From contig DBYL01000042.1 of assembly GCA_002309835.1 (NCBI GenBank), positions 76,483 to 126,483 of the forward strand: a stretch of 50,001 nucleotides of DNA, written 5' to 3'. Below, piece by piece: positions 31,813-40,142 of this stretch. Each line of letters starts with the position of its first letter. Position 1 is the first letter of the stretch. The DNA is from Bacteroidales bacterium UBA1187. Lineage in GTDB: Bacteria > Bacteroidota > Bacteroidia > Bacteroidales > Paludibacteraceae. The position numbers were made by a program, and so were the translations under genes. The notes beneath the pieces were generated by a model that saw only the letters and a list, made by a program, of their open reading frames with translations, did no database searches and had not been told where the DNA came from.

Positions 31813-33273
31813 TCAAAATATTAAATCTGCTACACCTGTTGCATCGATAGGATTTTGTGGCATAGGACGCAGTGCTCCGCTCCAGAAAAGCAGCGGTGCG
31901 GTAGGATTATCATCAATCACCTTATCCACGGCGCGTTTCTCATCTAACATCAACTGCCAGCCGGGTTGCAGCATGAATACTACATCTCCTGCATGGCGTT
32001 TGCAGAGCGTGGTGCTCAACAGCGGATACTGCATCGCCTCGTGGCCCGGCATCGCTATCTGCACGCCCTCAAAATCCATCAGGAAATTAGCTACCTGGCG
32101 TTGCATGGTCTCCAGACTCAATCGTTTCTGCTCGATGAGCGTGCGGTTGAGATATATCGATTGACCGTAACTGCCTTCTACCCAGCGCTCATGACCGTAC
32201 AATGCCATGAGGTACGTGCCCGTGAGGGCTGCTGCGCGATCGGTGTTGAACTGCTGAACCGGCATGCGGATGTCGCTTAAGGTCTGTGCGGAAGTGCCTA
32301 ACACAGGTCGACCGACCACTAACAATTGGTAGTTCGCACGGCCGATACGTTTGTCCAACTGCTCCATCAGATAGCCCAAATCTTGGTTCAAATGCAGGTA
32401 TAGATCTTCCTGTTCCGCACTGGCGATATAATCCGATTGCGCCTGCGGACTGATGGTGTTGAGTTGAAGCATCAGCAGGTCAGGTGTGGCGTCCGCACCT
32501 AATTTCTCTTCTTTCTGCAAGGCCAGCGCCAGTTCAATCACTAAAGTGTTCGCCTCTGGAGAATGTGTCAGTACGTCGCTTACGGTATACGAGAAACCTT
32601 TCTTGCGTTCCTGTGCCGTCGGGCTGTTGTACATCATGATATCCATGCGTGGCGTCCACTGATGCGAAGCGAGGATCTCAAATCGTCCGCCGTTATTGTA
32701 GTTATAGGCGGCACTCGGTAGACCTTCGGTAAACGCTGCCGTTGCAGCCCACTTGCGTGTCTCGGGGTCTATCCAGCAGCACGCGTTCGCTGTATGACCT
32801 GCCAGCAACACGGTTGTCTGAGGTTGAATACCAATCGCGTAGATCTTCGCCGCAGGGTAGAGCAGACGCATCTTATCCGTTATCGTGCGGCTGAGCAAGG
32901 CACGCGAAGACAGATGTAAGTTCGTGCCGATGCCATGCGCCGTCTCGTCATCCAGCATCGCGTGCAAACGACGGTCGCGACGCTGGAAATAGTTATCCAT
33001 TGTGTAGCCGTGCCGGTCTGGCGTAGCACCCGTGACGAGCGTCGCCGTGGTCTCATTACCGCCATATACAAGATGCGGAAAAGCGACCGTCGTCTGGAAA
33101 GCCTCTTCGCTTAAGGTTCTCAAACCGCCTTGCTGCCAATACGGACGCAGCAGAGCGAGGTTCTCGGACGTCAGTCCATCCACTACAGCCACTACCGTCA
33201 AACGCGGAGCGGCATAAGAAAGCACAGCCAGAATGCTGATTATCAACGTACTATATAAACGAGTCTTGCGCAT
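31813..33273 (-). CDS. Secreted alkaline phosphatase/phosphodiesterase-type protein
   Basis: The ATG at 33273 gives a signal peptide (TLIISILAVLSYA) and 486 residues. The fold family (alkaline phosphatase superfamily, PafA or nucleotide pyrophosphatase type) is suggested by VVAVVDGLTSENL at the N-terminus of the mature protein and GGNETTATLVTGATPDRHGYTMD, where a threonine would be the nucleophile. The open frame runs further upstream, but that part overlaps the DUF4105 gene. With the chosen start the overlap is 31 bp. Confidence 0.8.
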   Translation of the reverse strand: MRKTRLYSTLIISILAVLSYAAPRLTVVAVVDGLTSENLALLRPYWQQGGLRTLSEEAFQTTVAFPHLVYGGNETTATLVTGATPDRHGYTMDNYFQRRDRRLHAMLDDETAHGIGTNLHLSSRALLSRTITDKMRLLYPAAKIYAIGIQPQTTVLLAGHTANACCWIDPETRKWAATAAFTEGLPSAAYNYNNGGRFEILASHQWTPRMDIMMYNSPTAQERKKGFSYTVSDVLTHSPEANTLVIELALALQKEEKLGADATPDLLMLQLNTISPQAQSDYIASAEQEDLYLHLNQDLGYLMEQLDKRIGRANYQLLVVGRPVLGTSAQTLSDIRMPVQQFNTDRAAALTGTYLMALYGHERWVEGSYGQSIYLNRTLIEQKRLSLETMQRQVANFLMDFEGVQIAMPGHEAMQYPLLSTTLCKRHAGDVVFMLQPGWQLMLDEKRAVDKVIDDNPTAPLLFWSGALRPMPQNPIDATGVADLIF

Positions 33274-34235
33274 AAGTGGGTCAAAGGAATAATCAGTAAT
33301 CGCCATCCGAAGCCTACCAACGGATGACAAGAGAAGAAAGTTAAAAAGCCTACTATCAGCAGTAAGGCGAGGTACGGTACACCTGCCACTACTTCCACCC
33401 ACCAACTCCAGCGTTGGCGCTTGCGGTCATAGATACTTATAGCGAGCACCACAAGGAAATAGAGCGCAAGGCCTAAAGGCCAAGTAGCATACCAGGGCGT
33501 GCGGGCGATGACGAAGGGCGCTACCTCTCCGCTGCTGACCACCGGAGTGCCATCACTCAGGTGTGCTTGTTGCATGAAGAGCATCAACTCTTCCGGTAAG
33601 AACAGGCGGTCTTTGGAACGCATCGGACGGTCTGCCTTACGACCGAAAAGCAAGTTAATGCCGGCGTTCGACCAAGTCAACGCACCTGTATAATGACGGA
33701 TGAAACGACGATAGGTGATGCCCGTATAACCGGTATACTCCGAAAGAATAGTATCGCCTAAAGCATTGGCTATCAGCACATAAGGGCGCGTAGCACAGTT
33801 GTCGAAGACGAAGTTATAGAGGTATTTGCGGTTCTCGGGGGCGTAGTTGGTGAGCAAGGCCATCCATAAAGCCTCGCGTTGTTCGGCGGTGAGGTTCAGT
33901 ACCTGCTCATAGACAGGGCGGTTTTCCTCTCTGTACTCGCGCATGAACCACCAGGTCGGCGTAGCTCCTAACTCGTACCAGGTCTCGCCTTTCACGAATT
34001 TCCAATAGAAATGGTCCACCTCGAAATCAAAAACGCCGTAGTTGAAGGTGTAGTCCAAATCGTTCACGGGGTCACATACACGCAGCGCTGTATGCCCGTA
34101 GCGCGCGTACAACTCTTGTCCGGGCGCGCACGTGATAAGCGAGATGCGCGCCTGGTCACTCAATTCCTGTGCCGGTAGCCAAGCAGCTATCGTCAGGCAG
34201 AGCGCAAGGATATATATACGGCCTTTAGTGAACAT
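33243..34235 (-). CDS. DUF4105 domain membrane protein
   Basis: The 330-residue protein has a signal peptide (about 1-22), a periplasmic domain of DUF4105 type (YGHTALRV, FNYGVFDFE, FVKGETWYEL, NFVFDNCATRPY with a cysteine likely in the active region) and three C-terminal membrane segments. Some authors compare DUF4105 with NlpC/P60-like folds; I cannot confirm that. The ATG at 34235 is chosen; it overlaps the upstream gene by 11 bp. Confidence 0.8.
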   Translation of the reverse strand: MFTKGRIYILALCLTIAAWLPAQELSDQARISLITCAPGQELYARYGHTALRVCDPVNDLDYTFNYGVFDFEVDHFYWKFVKGETWYELGATPTWWFMREYREENRPVYEQVLNLTAEQREALWMALLTNYAPENRKYLYNFVFDNCATRPYVLIANALGDTILSEYTGYTGITYRRFIRHYTGALTWSNAGINLLFGRKADRPMRSKDRLFLPEELMLFMQQAHLSDGTPVVSSGEVAPFVIARTPWYATWPLGLALYFLVVLAISIYDRKRQRWSWWVEVVAGVPYLALLLIVGFLTFFSCHPLVGFGWRLLIIPLTHLCARLVYIVR

Positions 34236-34863
34236 AACTGAAGATACAATAGGGCACAAACGTGCTCAATAAACCTAATAACCAGCCGGCAATCACTTGT
34301 GCGGAGGTGTGGGCTTGCAAGCGCAAGCGCGCGAACATCAGTATTAATGTCATCGCGAACCATAAGCACCATGTACCTACCGTCGGCAGGGCACCGATGC
34401 CTAAGCAGTAACAGAGTAATCCTCCGAATAGTCCACCGAAGCCCGTGAGGTGCGCACTGATCTTCCAGAAACGGTTGATGAGAGTGATGAGTGCAATCGC
34501 AGCCGTTGCACCACAAGCGATAAAACCGATATATACTGGTGCATGCAGTACCGCAATCATCAGATAACTCCAAAAGCCGAAGCCTAACGCGCTATACAGA
34601 TACGGCATTGTGCGTTGGGACGCATCTTCTATTTGCAGGTCTTTGACCTCACCGCGACGCATCATGATCCAGATAGCAGTGATAGGCAGAAAACAGGTCA
34701 GCACAAACGTGCCTACGATAGCAATCGTCACCCATAGCCACGAGAGTGGCATTACCTGCGTGTGGAAGGCCCAACAGAAAAGCGCCATCCCGTAGGTAGG
34801 CACAAACAGCGGGTAGAGTAGTACACTCAGCGCCTTCGCGATATAATCCAAAATTCTAACCAC
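34225..34863 (-). CDS. PAP2-like integral membrane protein
   Basis: The 212-residue protein has about six membrane segments. The C-terminal half has WKISAHLTGFGG and RLRLQAHTSAQVIAGWLLG, which recall the SGH and SRxxxxxHxxxD motifs of PAP2 phosphatases, but the motifs are incomplete. It may be a lipid phosphatase relative or a non-catalytic derivative. The start is a GTG at 34863, inside an octamer repeat (34856-34879) that also fills the gap to rpoN. Confidence 0.68.
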   Translation of the reverse strand: MVRILDYIAKALSVLLYPLFVPTYGMALFCWAFHTQVMPLSWLWVTIAIVGTFVLTCFLPITAIWIMMRRGEVKDLQIEDASQRTMPYLYSALGFGFWSYLMIAVLHAPVYIGFIACGATAAIALITLINRFWKISAHLTGFGGLFGGLLCYCLGIGALPTVGTWCLWFAMTLILMFARLRLQAHTSAQVIAGWLLGLLSTFVPYCIFSYVH

Positions 34864-34879
34864 TAATCCTCTAATCCTT
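34856..34879. repeat. Octamer repeat between rpoN and the PAP2-like gene
   Basis: CTAACCAC, TAATCCTC and TAATCCTT span the 16-bp spacer and the first codons of the PAP2-like gene, including its GTG start codon. Confidence 0.55.
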
Positions 34880-36379
34880 TTACACCGTCTTCCTCAATCT
34901 CGCCACCGGAATACCTAATAAATCGCGATACTTGGCAATTGTGCGTCGCGCGATAGGATATCCGTGCTCGCCGAGGATGGTCACTAACTGCTCATCCGTC
35001 AGCGGACTGCGTTTATCTTCCCCGTCAATGACCTCTTGCAGGATTTTCTTGATCTCTCGCGTAGATATCTCATCGCCTTCGGCATTCGTCATGGATTCCG
35101 AGAAGAAATACTTGAGCGGATAGATGCCATAGCGCGTCTGCACATACTTGCTGTTGCTCACACGCGAGATGGTCGATACATCATATCCCGTGCGGTCTGC
35201 GATATCTTGGAGAATCATCGGTTTGAGACTCGTCTCCTCGCCGTCCAAGAAGAAATCGTATTGGAACTTCAGAATGGCCGTCATGGTCTTCATCAGCGTC
35301 TCGTTGCGTTGCTGGATGGCATCGATGAACCATTTCGCCGCATCGAGTTTGCTGCGGATGAACTGCGCGGCCTGTTTGTTTTGCGGCGTCTGCGGCATTG
35401 CGCTGTAGTCCGCTAACATCTCGCTGTAGTCGCGGCTCACGTGCAGTTCCGGGATGTCACCTGTGTTTAACACCACGAATAACTCCTCATCGCGTTCCTC
35501 GATGGTGAAGTCCGGGATGATGGTCTCGCGTTGCGTCTCGTATACCGAACCCGTGAAGGCGTTTGCCGGTTTCTGATTGAGATGCACGATCTCTTGTACA
35601 GCCGCCTGAAACTCCTCATCCGTGCAGCCCAGACGCTGCTTGATCTTATCAAAATGATGTTTGGAGAACGCATCAAAATGGTCGGTAAGAACGGCCTGCG
35701 CCAGTTCGATAGCCTCGTTCTGCGGTTTGCGTTTGAGTTGCGTCAGCAGACACTCCTGCAGGTTAGCACTGGCAATGCCGGGAGGATCGAACTGCTTGAT
35801 CTGCTTCACAATATCCTCCATCTCTTCGTCCGTAATCGATATCTGCTCCTGAAAACTCAAATCATCCACCAACTGCTCTGTCGTACGTCTTAGGTAACCG
35901 TCATCATCGATATTTCCTAACACCCACTTAGCGATGTGCCGCTGGGGCTTGGTCATGTTCGTCAGGTATATCTGCGATTTGAGTTCCTCTATCAGACTGC
36001 TGCCACCGATGATCGGCACCTCGCGGCGGTCCTCATCGGGCGCATTGTACTGCTGGTGCAGCATGTAACTCGGCGTCTCATCATCGGAGACGTACTGCTC
36101 GTAGTTGAAGTCTTCGTTCTGCAGCGGGTCACGTTGCCGTCCCTCATCATAGCCGTCGTCAGGCATGTAACCGTCATCGAATTCATCGAAGTTATCCTCT
36201 AATCCTTTCATCCCCTCATCCCCTAATCCCTCTTCCAGGGCAGGATTCTCTTGTAACTCCTCATTGATACGCTGACCCAATTCGATAGAAGGTAACTCGA
36301 GCATTCGAATCACCTGTATCTGAGTAGGAGACAATTTCGTTGTCTGTGTCAGTGTCTGTTGCAGTCCGGCTTTTTGCAT
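34880..36379 (-). CDS. rpoN: RNA polymerase sigma-54 factor
   Basis: The 499-residue protein starts at the ATG at 36379 with the glutamine-rich region I (MQKAGLQQTLTQTTKLSPTQ, 1-20) needed for activator response. It then has the acidic region II, the core-binding domain and, at the C-terminus, the RpoN box ARRTIAKYR that reads the -24 element. An octamer array (36194-36233) lies in region II and codes for EEGLGDEGMKGLED (about 50-63). The start overlaps the upstream aminotransferase by 31 bp. A candidate target is the groESL promoter. Confidence 0.95.
   Translation of the reverse strand: MQKAGLQQTLTQTTKLSPTQIQVIRMLELPSIELGQRINEELQENPALEEGLGDEGMKGLEDNFDEFDDGYMPDDGYDEGRQRDPLQNEDFNYEQYVSDDETPSYMLHQQYNAPDEDRREVPIIGGSSLIEELKSQIYLTNMTKPQRHIAKWVLGNIDDDGYLRRTTEQLVDDLSFQEQISITDEEMEDIVKQIKQFDPPGIASANLQECLLTQLKRKPQNEAIELAQAVLTDHFDAFSKHHFDKIKQRLGCTDEEFQAAVQEIVHLNQKPANAFTGSVYETQRETIIPDFTIEERDEELFVVLNTGDIPELHVSRDYSEMLADYSAMPQTPQNKQAAQFIRSKLDAAKWFIDAIQQRNETLMKTMTAILKFQYDFFLDGEETSLKPMILQDIADRTGYDVSTISRVSNSKYVQTRYGIYPLKYFFSESMTNAEGDEISTREIKKILQEVIDGEDKRSPLTDEQLVTILGEHGYPIARRTIAKYRDLLGIPVARLRKTV
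36194..36233. repeat. Five-unit octamer array inside rpoN
   Basis: ATCCTCTA, ATCCTTTC, ATCCCCTC, ATCCCCTA and ATCCCTCT follow one another without gaps. In the coding direction they read GGATTAGN/GGATGAGN. The array falls in the acidic, length-tolerant region II. Confidence 0.8.
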
Positions 36380-37497
36380 AAATCGAGTACAGTACTTGTA
36401 ATGTACGACAATTGTTCGGTATCCAACTCCGTGTGCATCGGCAGCGACAGCACGCAAGCGGCAAGTCGTTCCGCCACAGGGAAATCTCCGTCTTTGTACC
36501 GCGGGTCGCGATAGGCTTTCTGTTGGTGCAACGGCACAGGGTAGTATATCATCGCAGGGATGCCTGCTTCGGCCAGTCCCTCACGCAACTTATCTCTGTC
36601 AGCACCCACTACACGAAGTGTATATTGGTGGAAAACATGCGTCGAACACGCTTGTCTTCCGGGAATAAGCAATGCTTCGCAATCTTTGAAGGCTTTATCG
36701 TAATATTCTGCGGCCTTCTGACGCGCAGCGATATACTCGTTTAGATGCGGCAGTTTAGCGTCAAGCACCGCGGCTTGAATACTATCCAGACGACTGTTGA
36801 CACCTATCTCGTCATGATGGTAACGCACATGACAACCGTGGTTGGCGATCGCTCTCATGCGTTCGGCCAGCCCATCGTCGTTGGTGAAGATAGCACCGCC
36901 GTCACCGTAACAACCCAGGTTCTTGGACGGGAAGAAAGAGGTGCAACCGATATGACCGATAGTACCTGCCTGTCTGGTCTCACCATTAGCGAAGGTGTAC
37001 TTCGCTCCGATAGCCTGGCATGCATCTTCTACGATGTAGATATGTTTCTCCTCCGCCAGCGCCATGAGTGCTTCCATGTTGGCGCACTGACCGAACAGAT
37101 GAACGGGTACGATTGCTTTCGTCCGCGGCGTGATAGCCCTACGCACGGCCTCTACATCCATGTTCATCGTGTTCCAATCGACATCCACGACCACGGGCGT
37201 GAGGCCAAGCAATGCCACCACTTCCGCAGTAGCGATGAAGGTAAAAGTAGGGGTGATGACCTCGTCCCCGGGTTTGAGACCCAAACCCATCAAAGCGATC
37301 TGCAGCGCATCGGTGCCGTTACCCACAGGAATAACGTGCTTGGCACCCGTATATTGCTCCAAGTGCTGCTGAAACTCCGTCACTTTCGGTCCTTTGATGA
37401 ACGCGGCGGAGTCGATCACCTCTTGTATGCCTGCATCGATATCGCCTTTGATACGCTGATACTGCGTCTGCAGGTCCACCATTTGTATCTTTCTCAT
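36349..37497 (-). CDS. DegT/DnrJ/EryC1/StrS-type sugar aminotransferase
   Basis: This 382-residue PLP enzyme aminates keto-sugars on nucleotide carriers, usually for O-antigen or other surface glycans. It shows VGNGTDALQIAL, VEDACQAIGA and the PLP lysine in SFFPSKNLGCYGDGG, with YPVPLHQQKAY near the end. The ATG at 37497 overlaps the YbbR-like stop by four bases (ATGA). The sugar substrate is unknown, and no polysaccharide cluster surrounds it here. Confidence 0.9.
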   Translation of the reverse strand: MRKIQMVDLQTQYQRIKGDIDAGIQEVIDSAAFIKGPKVTEFQQHLEQYTGAKHVIPVGNGTDALQIALMGLGLKPGDEVITPTFTFIATAEVVALLGLTPVVVDVDWNTMNMDVEAVRRAITPRTKAIVPVHLFGQCANMEALMALAEEKHIYIVEDACQAIGAKYTFANGETRQAGTIGHIGCTSFFPSKNLGCYGDGGAIFTNDDGLAERMRAIANHGCHVRYHHDEIGVNSRLDSIQAAVLDAKLPHLNEYIAARQKAAEYYDKAFKDCEALLIPGRQACSTHVFHQYTLRVVGADRDKLREGLAEAGIPAMIYYPVPLHQQKAYRDPRYKDGDFPVAERLAACVLSLPMHTELDTEQLSYITSTVLDLCKKPDCNRH

Positions 37498-38405
37498 TCT
37501 AACAAAAATTCTACGACACCCGGATACGCCCAAGCGGCGGTGATGAACGGGCTGGAGTAGCGTAACTCCACATCTAACTTATCGGTGCGGTTAGCAGAGT
37601 AGGCACAAGTGGCCCGTACGTCGGTGGGTTCCACTTCTGCGAAATGCGCCATGCCTACGCGTACACTCACTTCCACCTCCCGTGGGAAGAGACGAATATG
37701 CTTGCCTTCCGGCACACCCGTTACATGCAGCGGCACGATGAATTTCTTCTCCGTGAAACGCTCGGTGATGACCGTCAGGTTCGCGCTGTCTGCCGCGGCA
37801 CGCACATTCTTAGGAATATCCAACGCGATGCGCACATCCAGCGTGTCGCTGATGTCCTCCAGCGTGATATCTTCGGTATAGATAGTGTCGATGGTGCTCA
37901 GCACTTTGTCCTGACCGAACAACTTGACGCGACTGATACTCAGCGCAGGCGCACCTACCGCTTGGTATTCACTCGCCATGTTCAGCGTTGCGCGCAGCGC
38001 CACAGGAACGGTCTTCTCCTGCTCCGTGAAATAGGTACACGTGATATCTTCAGGCGTAGTCTCAATCAACCGACTTGTGCCCTGAAGGATATCGCTTATA
38101 CTGCGTCGCAGCGCATCGGAAGGCACATGGATAGTACCTTTGTCGCCATGGATATACTGCCTCAGGTCAATCGTCAGACGTAGCGGTTCACTGTGATACG
38201 CGTTCAGTCGCGCACCCGCATCCCGCACCTCGATAAGCACCGTGTCAGGAAGACCCTTATCACCTAAACCGATAGCACCCGGCTTACCCGTATATTGGAT
38301 AAGGACAGGCACGCGTGTGTTACGCACCGAGTTCATCGCATGGCCGTACCAGATAGCCGCCGCCAATACGACAAACAGCAGAAAAGTCAGGATATCTTTT
38401 TTCAC
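37494..38405 (-). CDS. YbbR-like domain protein
   Basis: The 303-residue protein has one N-terminal membrane helix (about 5-22) and repeated YbbR-like beta domains (for example VPVLIQYTG, VPVALRATL, FIVPLHVTGVPEG). YbbR proteins (CdaR) regulate diadenylate cyclase in Firmicutes; no cyclase gene is visible here, so the role is open. The start is GTG at 38405, one base after the yajC stop. It is followed by an overlapping aminotransferase gene. Confidence 0.8.
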   Translation of the reverse strand: MKKDILTFLLFVVLAAAIWYGHAMNSVRNTRVPVLIQYTGKPGAIGLGDKGLPDTVLIEVRDAGARLNAYHSEPLRLTIDLRQYIHGDKGTIHVPSDALRRSISDILQGTSRLIETTPEDITCTYFTEQEKTVPVALRATLNMASEYQAVGAPALSISRVKLFGQDKVLSTIDTIYTEDITLEDISDTLDVRIALDIPKNVRAAADSANLTVITERFTEKKFIVPLHVTGVPEGKHIRLFPREVEVSVRVGMAHFAEVEPTDVRATCAYSANRTDKLDVELRYSSPFITAAWAYPGVVEFLLE

Positions 38406-38406
38406 T

Positions 38407-38748
38407 TTATTTCTTCTCTTCCTTGGTAGCCTCCTGCGCGTCAGCTACATCAGCGTACACGCTCTCTTTGCTTACCTTGATGGTCACGTCCTTAGCGATT
38501 GTGATGATGAAGGCGTTGTCCTGTACCTCTTTGATCTCGCCATAGATGCCACCGGCGGTAACGACCTTATCGCCTTTCTTCATCGCCTCGCGTTGTTTCT
38601 GCAGCTCTTTCTGCTTCTTGGTCTGCGGACGAATCATAAAGAAATAGAATACTACGAAGATCAGGATCATCATGATCCAGAACGTCCATTGATTACCTTG
38701 TTGTTGTGCAGCGCCTGCCTCGGCCTGCAAAAGAATTAAATTAAGCAT
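38407..38748 (-). CDS. yajC: Preprotein translocase subunit YajC
   Basis: This 113-residue single-pass membrane protein is part of the SecDF-YajC accessory complex. It has a short N-terminus, a membrane helix with FWIMMILIFVVFYFFMIRPQ (about 22-41), then the conserved QTKKQKELQKQREAMKKGDKVVTAGGIYG. It lies between nusB (116 bp upstream) and the YbbR-like gene, the usual order in Bacteroidales. Confidence 0.93.
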   Translation of the reverse strand: MLNLILLQAEAGAAQQQGNQWTFWIMMILIFVVFYFFMIRPQTKKQKELQKQREAMKKGDKVVTAGGIYGEIKEVQDNAFIITIAKDVTIKVSKESVYADVADAQEATKEEKK

Positions 38749-38837
38749 AATTGTATAGTTTTTGTTGTTTTGTTTCTTCTTTTTTTTTGTTAACTCGCCG
38801 AAGGGTATTATACGCTATCCGAATGGTGTTGGCTGTT

Positions 38838-38853
38838 AAAAAACCTTTAAGGT
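38838..38853 (-). terminator. Weak terminator after nusB
   Basis: On the minus strand, ACCTT-A-AAGGT is followed by T6, just after the nusB stop at 38865. The stem is only five base pairs, so read-through into yajC is plausible. Confidence 0.5.
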
Positions 38854-38864
38854 CTTACGAGCGC

Positions 38865-39818
38865 CTATTTTAGCGTCAGTGCCTTAAGGAACTTCCCCTC
38901 GTTCTTCATCTCGCGGAGTATCTCTGTCAGTATTCCGTTGATGAACATATAGCTCTTATCGCCCGAGTATGCCTTCGCCAACTCGATATACTCGTTCATC
39001 GAGATCGTCAGTGCGATATCCTCGAACTCCAGTATCTCCGCCAGCGCCACCTCTAATATCACGCGGTCCATGTCGGCGATGCGGTCGGCTTCCCAGCCCT
39101 TGAGATGACTGTTGATGAGCTGCTCGTACTGCGCATGACCTTTGATGGCTTTCTCCAGCAGGGTAGTGGCGAATGTCACCTCATCCTCGCTGTCGAACAT
39201 CTCTAATAGCGGCGTGTCTGGCGTGCTGTCTTCTTGGAAACGCTTGATGGTCTTGACGACGTAACTGAGCACTATCTCCACGTCTGTGTTCCAGTTAGCT
39301 TTGTCCAATACCACCTCCATCTCGTCCAGCGACTCGCGCAACGCCTCGCTCTCCATCAGTAGGTGCTGGTATATCTGACGCCATAGACGCTTGTCGTCCT
39401 CGTACGTGCAACTCTCCGCCTCCATATATTTGCGGTAGAAATCGCTCTCGGTCAACTGACGGAAGATGTCGCTCACGGCAGGCATGCCGCTGTCCCAACT
39501 CAAGCGTTGCTCTTGGATACGACTGCGCAACGCACGGTTGTCGAAGAGCTGCTGCGCTAACTTGTTCTCCACCAGCCGTCTGTTGGGCTTCCAACTGGAG
39601 TGCGTAGCCCGCGCACGGACGATTTGTTCCTCCAACTGCTGCTGCGCATAAGCCGTCAACACATTCGCGAAATCCAGCAACACGAAATACAGATCGTACG
39701 TATCCGCAAAACTCTTGAGCAACTCTTTGCGTGCGGAAACTACGGTCTTGTCCTCATCTTTGTAATAGGCGAACAGGGTCTGTACTACCCGTGTCCGCAC
39801 CATGGATCTATTTATCAT
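38865..39818 (-). CDS. nusB: Transcription antitermination factor NusB (long Bacteroidetes form)
   Basis: NusB forms an antitermination complex with NusE (S10) on rRNA boxA. At 317 residues this is twice the usual bacterial length. The first ~180 residues are a helical extension found in Bacteroidetes NusB, beginning RSMVRTRVVQTLFAYY; the C-terminal part holds the NusB fold with ADRIADMDRVILEVALAEILEF and AKAYSGDKSYMFINGIL. Its own promoter lies at 39845-39876, followed by yajC. Confidence 0.9.
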   Translation of the reverse strand: MINRSMVRTRVVQTLFAYYKDEDKTVVSARKELLKSFADTYDLYFVLLDFANVLTAYAQQQLEEQIVRARATHSSWKPNRRLVENKLAQQLFDNRALRSRIQEQRLSWDSGMPAVSDIFRQLTESDFYRKYMEAESCTYEDDKRLWRQIYQHLLMESEALRESLDEMEVVLDKANWNTDVEIVLSYVVKTIKRFQEDSTPDTPLLEMFDSEDEVTFATTLLEKAIKGHAQYEQLINSHLKGWEADRIADMDRVILEVALAEILEFEDIALTISMNEYIELAKAYSGDKSYMFINGILTEILREMKNEGKFLKALTLK

Positions 39819-39844
39819 AATGTTCTTTTATGCAATTTTGCGTG

Positions 39845-39876
39845 CAAAATTACTAAAAAAAAATGATATACGCAAG
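39845..39876 (-). promoter_or_regulatory. Promoter of nusB
   Basis: On the minus strand, CTTG (39873-39876), 20 bp and TAATTTTG (39845-39852), 26 bp before the nusB start. CTTGCGTATATC is a degenerate copy of the recurring palindrome. Confidence 0.7.
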
Positions 39877-39895
39877 CCTTTGTATAATTTTATAC

Positions 39896-39918
39896 AAAAA
39901 AAGAGCCCCGAAGGGCTC
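39896..39918 (-). terminator. Terminator after the BspA-like gene
   Basis: On the minus strand, GAGCCC-TTCG-GGGCTC is followed by T7, a classic tetraloop terminator, about 225 bp after the BspA-like stop codon. Confidence 0.9.
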
Positions 39919-40142
39919 CTCTTCTCGTCATCTCGTCATGACCTCATGACGTCGTGACGTTTGTTCCTTAACTCGCGGTGTAGGCGGATTACCGCTTCGT
40001 GTCCGCCCTCTGCGTGCGGACATTTATACTTGCGTCCGTTCGGCAAAAACTTGCCGCCCCGCCCGTCCGCGAGCTTCTTTCTCTTCGCATTTTTGTCGCA
40101 TCATTGCGGAACCTGCGTCGCTGCATTAATGCGGCATCTTTC

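Larger units (their letters stand above)
39819..40142. other. 324-bp gene-free stretch with nusB promoter and hairpin cluster
   Basis: From left to right it holds the nusB promoter, a palindrome around 39880-39899, the terminator of the BspA gene (39896-39918), a nested CGTCATGA/TCATGACG hairpin (39934-39951) and further hairpins GTCCGC/GCGGAC (40001-40021) and CGGCAA/TTGCCG (40041-40056). I see no convincing coding frame; it is probably a structured 3' untranslated region of the BspA-like gene. Confidence 0.6.
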
